7,097 nucleotides of DNA, from positions 1-7,097 of the forward strand of contig DGHL01000107.1 of NCBI GenBank assembly GCA_002392645.1. Reading direction: 5' to 3'. Under the pieces are notes generated by a model, which was not told the origin of the DNA, made no database searches, and worked only from the letters and a program-made list of their open reading frames with translations. This stretch comes from Prevotellaceae bacterium UBA3849. Its GTDB lineage: Bacteria; Bacteroidota; Bacteroidia; Bacteroidales; Bacteroidaceae. The position numbers and the translations under genes are program-made. This document shows, one piece after another, positions 5,261 to 7,097 of this stretch (its first letter is position 1; every line of letters starts with the position of its first letter).

Positions 5261-6970
5261 ATGCACAGGATAATCCTCATAACCTTACTTGCGCTGAGTT
5301 CGCTGACCATGACGGCAGCCGACGTTGCAGCCACCAAATACCGCTACCTCTACATAGAGGCAGTGCGACAGCAGGATGCCGACAACTATGCAGAGGCATT
5401 CGAACTGTTTCGTCGCTGCCACGAACTGCGTCCGGAGGCGGCAGAGACCAACTATGCCCTGGCGGTGTTCTATCTCGCCATGGGCAAGGACACCGTGGGC
5501 ATAAGGCATTTGGAGGACGCCGTCAGTGCCGAACCGGATAATACGGAGTTTGCAGAGCGACTTGCCCAGACATATCTCTACCGCAACCGCCTCAGTGAGG
5601 CTACGGAGGTCTATGAGCGCTTGGTCAAGGCACAGCCCTCACGCACGGACTATCTGGAGCGACTGATACGCATCTATGAGCAGCAGCGCGACTATCCCAA
5701 CCTGCTCGATGCTCTCGGCAGGATGGAACTGCAGGAGGGACAGACCGAGGAGATAACACTTGCCAAGATGCAGGTGCACTCCTTGATGGGCGACGAGGAT
5801 GGAGCCTACCGCGAACTTAAGAGCCTCACTGATGCACATCCCAACGACATGAACCTTCAGGTGATGATGGGCAACTGGCTTCTGGGCAGCGGCAGAAAGG
5901 AGGAGGCGCTCGCTACGTTCCTAAAGGTGCAGCGCGAGGATCCGGGTAATTCCAAGGGACAGATGTCACTGATGGACTACTATCGCGGGGAGGGAAACAC
6001 TGCCGAGGCAGACAAACTGCTCTATGACATGCTGGTAAACCCGAAGACAGAGCCGGCTACACGTGTCACGCTGCTGCGCGACTGGGTGAAGGACAGTGAG
6101 CAGAATGGTGGCGATTCCGCCAGGATAGTGGAACTCTTCAACCGTGTCCTCGCACTGCCTCAGGCTACTTCCGAGGTGGCAGAGATGAAGACCGCATACC
6201 TTGAACTCAAGAATGCGCCGCGCGACTCCATCCGTGCAGGGTGGGAGAGGGTGCTCGAGATATCACCGGAGTACGTGGCGGCACGCCTTCAGCTCATACA
6301 GATAATGTGGGCAGATACCATAGACGAGAACGTCGTGCGCGAGTGTAAGACCGCTACGGAGTACGTACCCGATGAACCTGTGCTGTACTATTACCTCGGT
6401 GTGGCACAGTATATGACCAAGGACTATAAGGGAGCCATCGCCTCACTGCGTAGAGGTGTGGGCACCATAACGAAGGAGACTCCATCCCATGTCGCTGCCA
6501 ATCTGTATGAAATGCTCGGCGACGTGCTGCAGAAGGTGCAGCGTAAGGATGAAGCATACGAAGCCTACGACAGCTGTCTGGTGTACGACCCCGACAAGGT
6601 GGTGTGCCTTAACAACTATGCCTACTTCCTGTCATGCGAGAACCGTGACCTTAAGAAGGCAGAGAAGATGAGCTACCGCGCCATCACCGCAGAGGCAAAC
6701 AACTCTACATATCTTGATACCTATGCCTGGATACTCTACAAGCAAAAACGCTATGAGGAGGCACGCATATACATCGACAGGGCACTGCAGTGCGACACAG
6801 TCGTAGAGGAGGCTAACGGCGAGATACTCGACCATGCCGGCGACATATATTTCCAGCTCGGCCATAAGGAGGAAGCACTGGATATGTGGCAGAAGGCGCT
6901 GCCGCTCGGTGTGGAGAACGAAGGCATATTGAGGAAGAAGATACAGAAAAAGAGACTCGTGGAGAAATAG
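5261..6970 (+). CDS. Exported tetratricopeptide-repeat protein
   Basis: 569 aa from the chosen ATG. An upstream TTG at 5237 is in frame but would put eight polar residues before the signal sequence. The N-terminus MHRIILITLLALSSLTMTAA is a good signal peptide with likely cleavage near residue 19 or 20; there is no lipobox cysteine, so a soluble periplasmic protein is expected. The rest is helical TPR repeat: clear units at about 29-57, 63-91, 97-125, 199-228, 373-401, 412-443, 483-510 and 524-550, several with the A-x-x-x-(Y/F)-x-x-A/L-x-x-x-x-P pattern (for example EALATFLKVQREDP, EARIYIDRAL and EALDMWQKAL). The middle (about 255-350) is more diverged. TPR domains are scaffolds for protein binding; the partner is unknown. 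It probably shares a transcript with dut. From memory, dut followed by such a TPR gene and envelope genes is common in Bacteroidales; here a repeat element follows 16 bp after the stop. Confidence 0.9.
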   Translation: MHRIILITLLALSSLTMTAADVAATKYRYLYIEAVRQQDADNYAEAFELFRRCHELRPEAAETNYALAVFYLAMGKDTVGIRHLEDAVSAEPDNTEFAERLAQTYLYRNRLSEATEVYERLVKAQPSRTDYLERLIRIYEQQRDYPNLLDALGRMELQEGQTEEITLAKMQVHSLMGDEDGAYRELKSLTDAHPNDMNLQVMMGNWLLGSGRKEEALATFLKVQREDPGNSKGQMSLMDYYRGEGNTAEADKLLYDMLVNPKTEPATRVTLLRDWVKDSEQNGGDSARIVELFNRVLALPQATSEVAEMKTAYLELKNAPRDSIRAGWERVLEISPEYVAARLQLIQIMWADTIDENVVRECKTATEYVPDEPVLYYYLGVAQYMTKDYKGAIASLRRGVGTITKETPSHVAANLYEMLGDVLQKVQRKDEAYEAYDSCLVYDPDKVVCLNNYAYFLSCENRDLKKAEKMSYRAITAEANNSTYLDTYAWILYKQKRYEEARIYIDRALQCDTVVEEANGEILDHAGDIYFQLGHKEEALDMWQKALPLGVENEGILRKKIQKKRLVEK

Positions 6971-6986
6971 GAACAGGATGATATAG

Positions 6987-7097
6987 GGTGGGTTCTAATA
7001 ATTCCCACTGTCAGATTTTTGAATTTGTTTCGAGGGCAAAATGTTAGCTGATAAGGGGGCATAGCGGGCTATGTGACCGCAGAAGCGAACAGTTCGC
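6987..7097 (+). mobile_element. Second copy of the MITE-like element (cut by the window edge)
   Basis: These 111 bases align without gaps to 74-184 with seven substitutions (about 94% identity), in the same orientation. The left terminal inverted repeat is fully conserved. It begins 16 bp after the TPR gene stop. The right end and right inverted repeat lie beyond the window. Differences gather in the right half of the aligned part, where a local palindrome GCGAAC-A-GTTCGC (7085-7097) replaces a weaker one in the first copy. Confidence 0.8.

Overview
The window looks like a chromosomal stretch from a Bacteroidales bacterium, most likely Prevotella or a close relative. Four genes are preceded by an octamer of the Bacteroidetes -7 type (TAnnTTTG), three of them with a TTG exactly 20 bases upstream. 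The proteins (RadC, EF-P, L34, dUTPase, a large TPR protein) read like Bacteroidetes housekeeping versions, and the intergenic DNA holds the AT-rich heptamer repeats I associate with that group. The genus is my inference; no 16S or other marker is present.

Layout, left to right. Bases 2-49 hold a terminator for a gene outside the window. Bases 72-266 are a small non-coding element with about 24-bp terminal inverted repeats (MITE-like), and its right end overlaps the stop codon of radC. A leftward block follows: efp (2535-3101), a 450-bp nested tandem-repeat array (2083-2534), a family 2 glycosyltransferase with three C-terminal membrane segments (1040-2077) and radC (265-984). A rightward block starts divergently from efp: rpmH (3395-3550) with its own promoter, a long leader and a strong terminator, then an AraC-type regulator (3801-4598), dut (4769-5206) and a secreted or periplasmic TPR protein (5261-6970). 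A second, directly oriented copy of the MITE-like element starts at 6987 and is cut by the window edge.

How the parts work together. efp and rpmH are divergent translation genes. The glycosyltransferase and radC may be co-transcribed, since they are 55 bp apart, but radC has its own strong Shine-Dalgarno behind a hairpin. dut and the TPR gene are probably one operon. The araC regulator appears to be a single-gene unit, closed by a terminator that doubles as part of the dut promoter.

I see no new defence, metabolic or mobile gene system. The signals most worth a second look are non-coding: (1) the tandem array between efp and the glycosyltransferase, in which every unit carries a recoded copy of the last codons of efp plus its stop; (2) the dut promoter whose -7 box overlaps the left arm of a perfect 12-bp terminator hairpin; (3) the pair of MITE-like elements bracketing the 6.9-kb segment.
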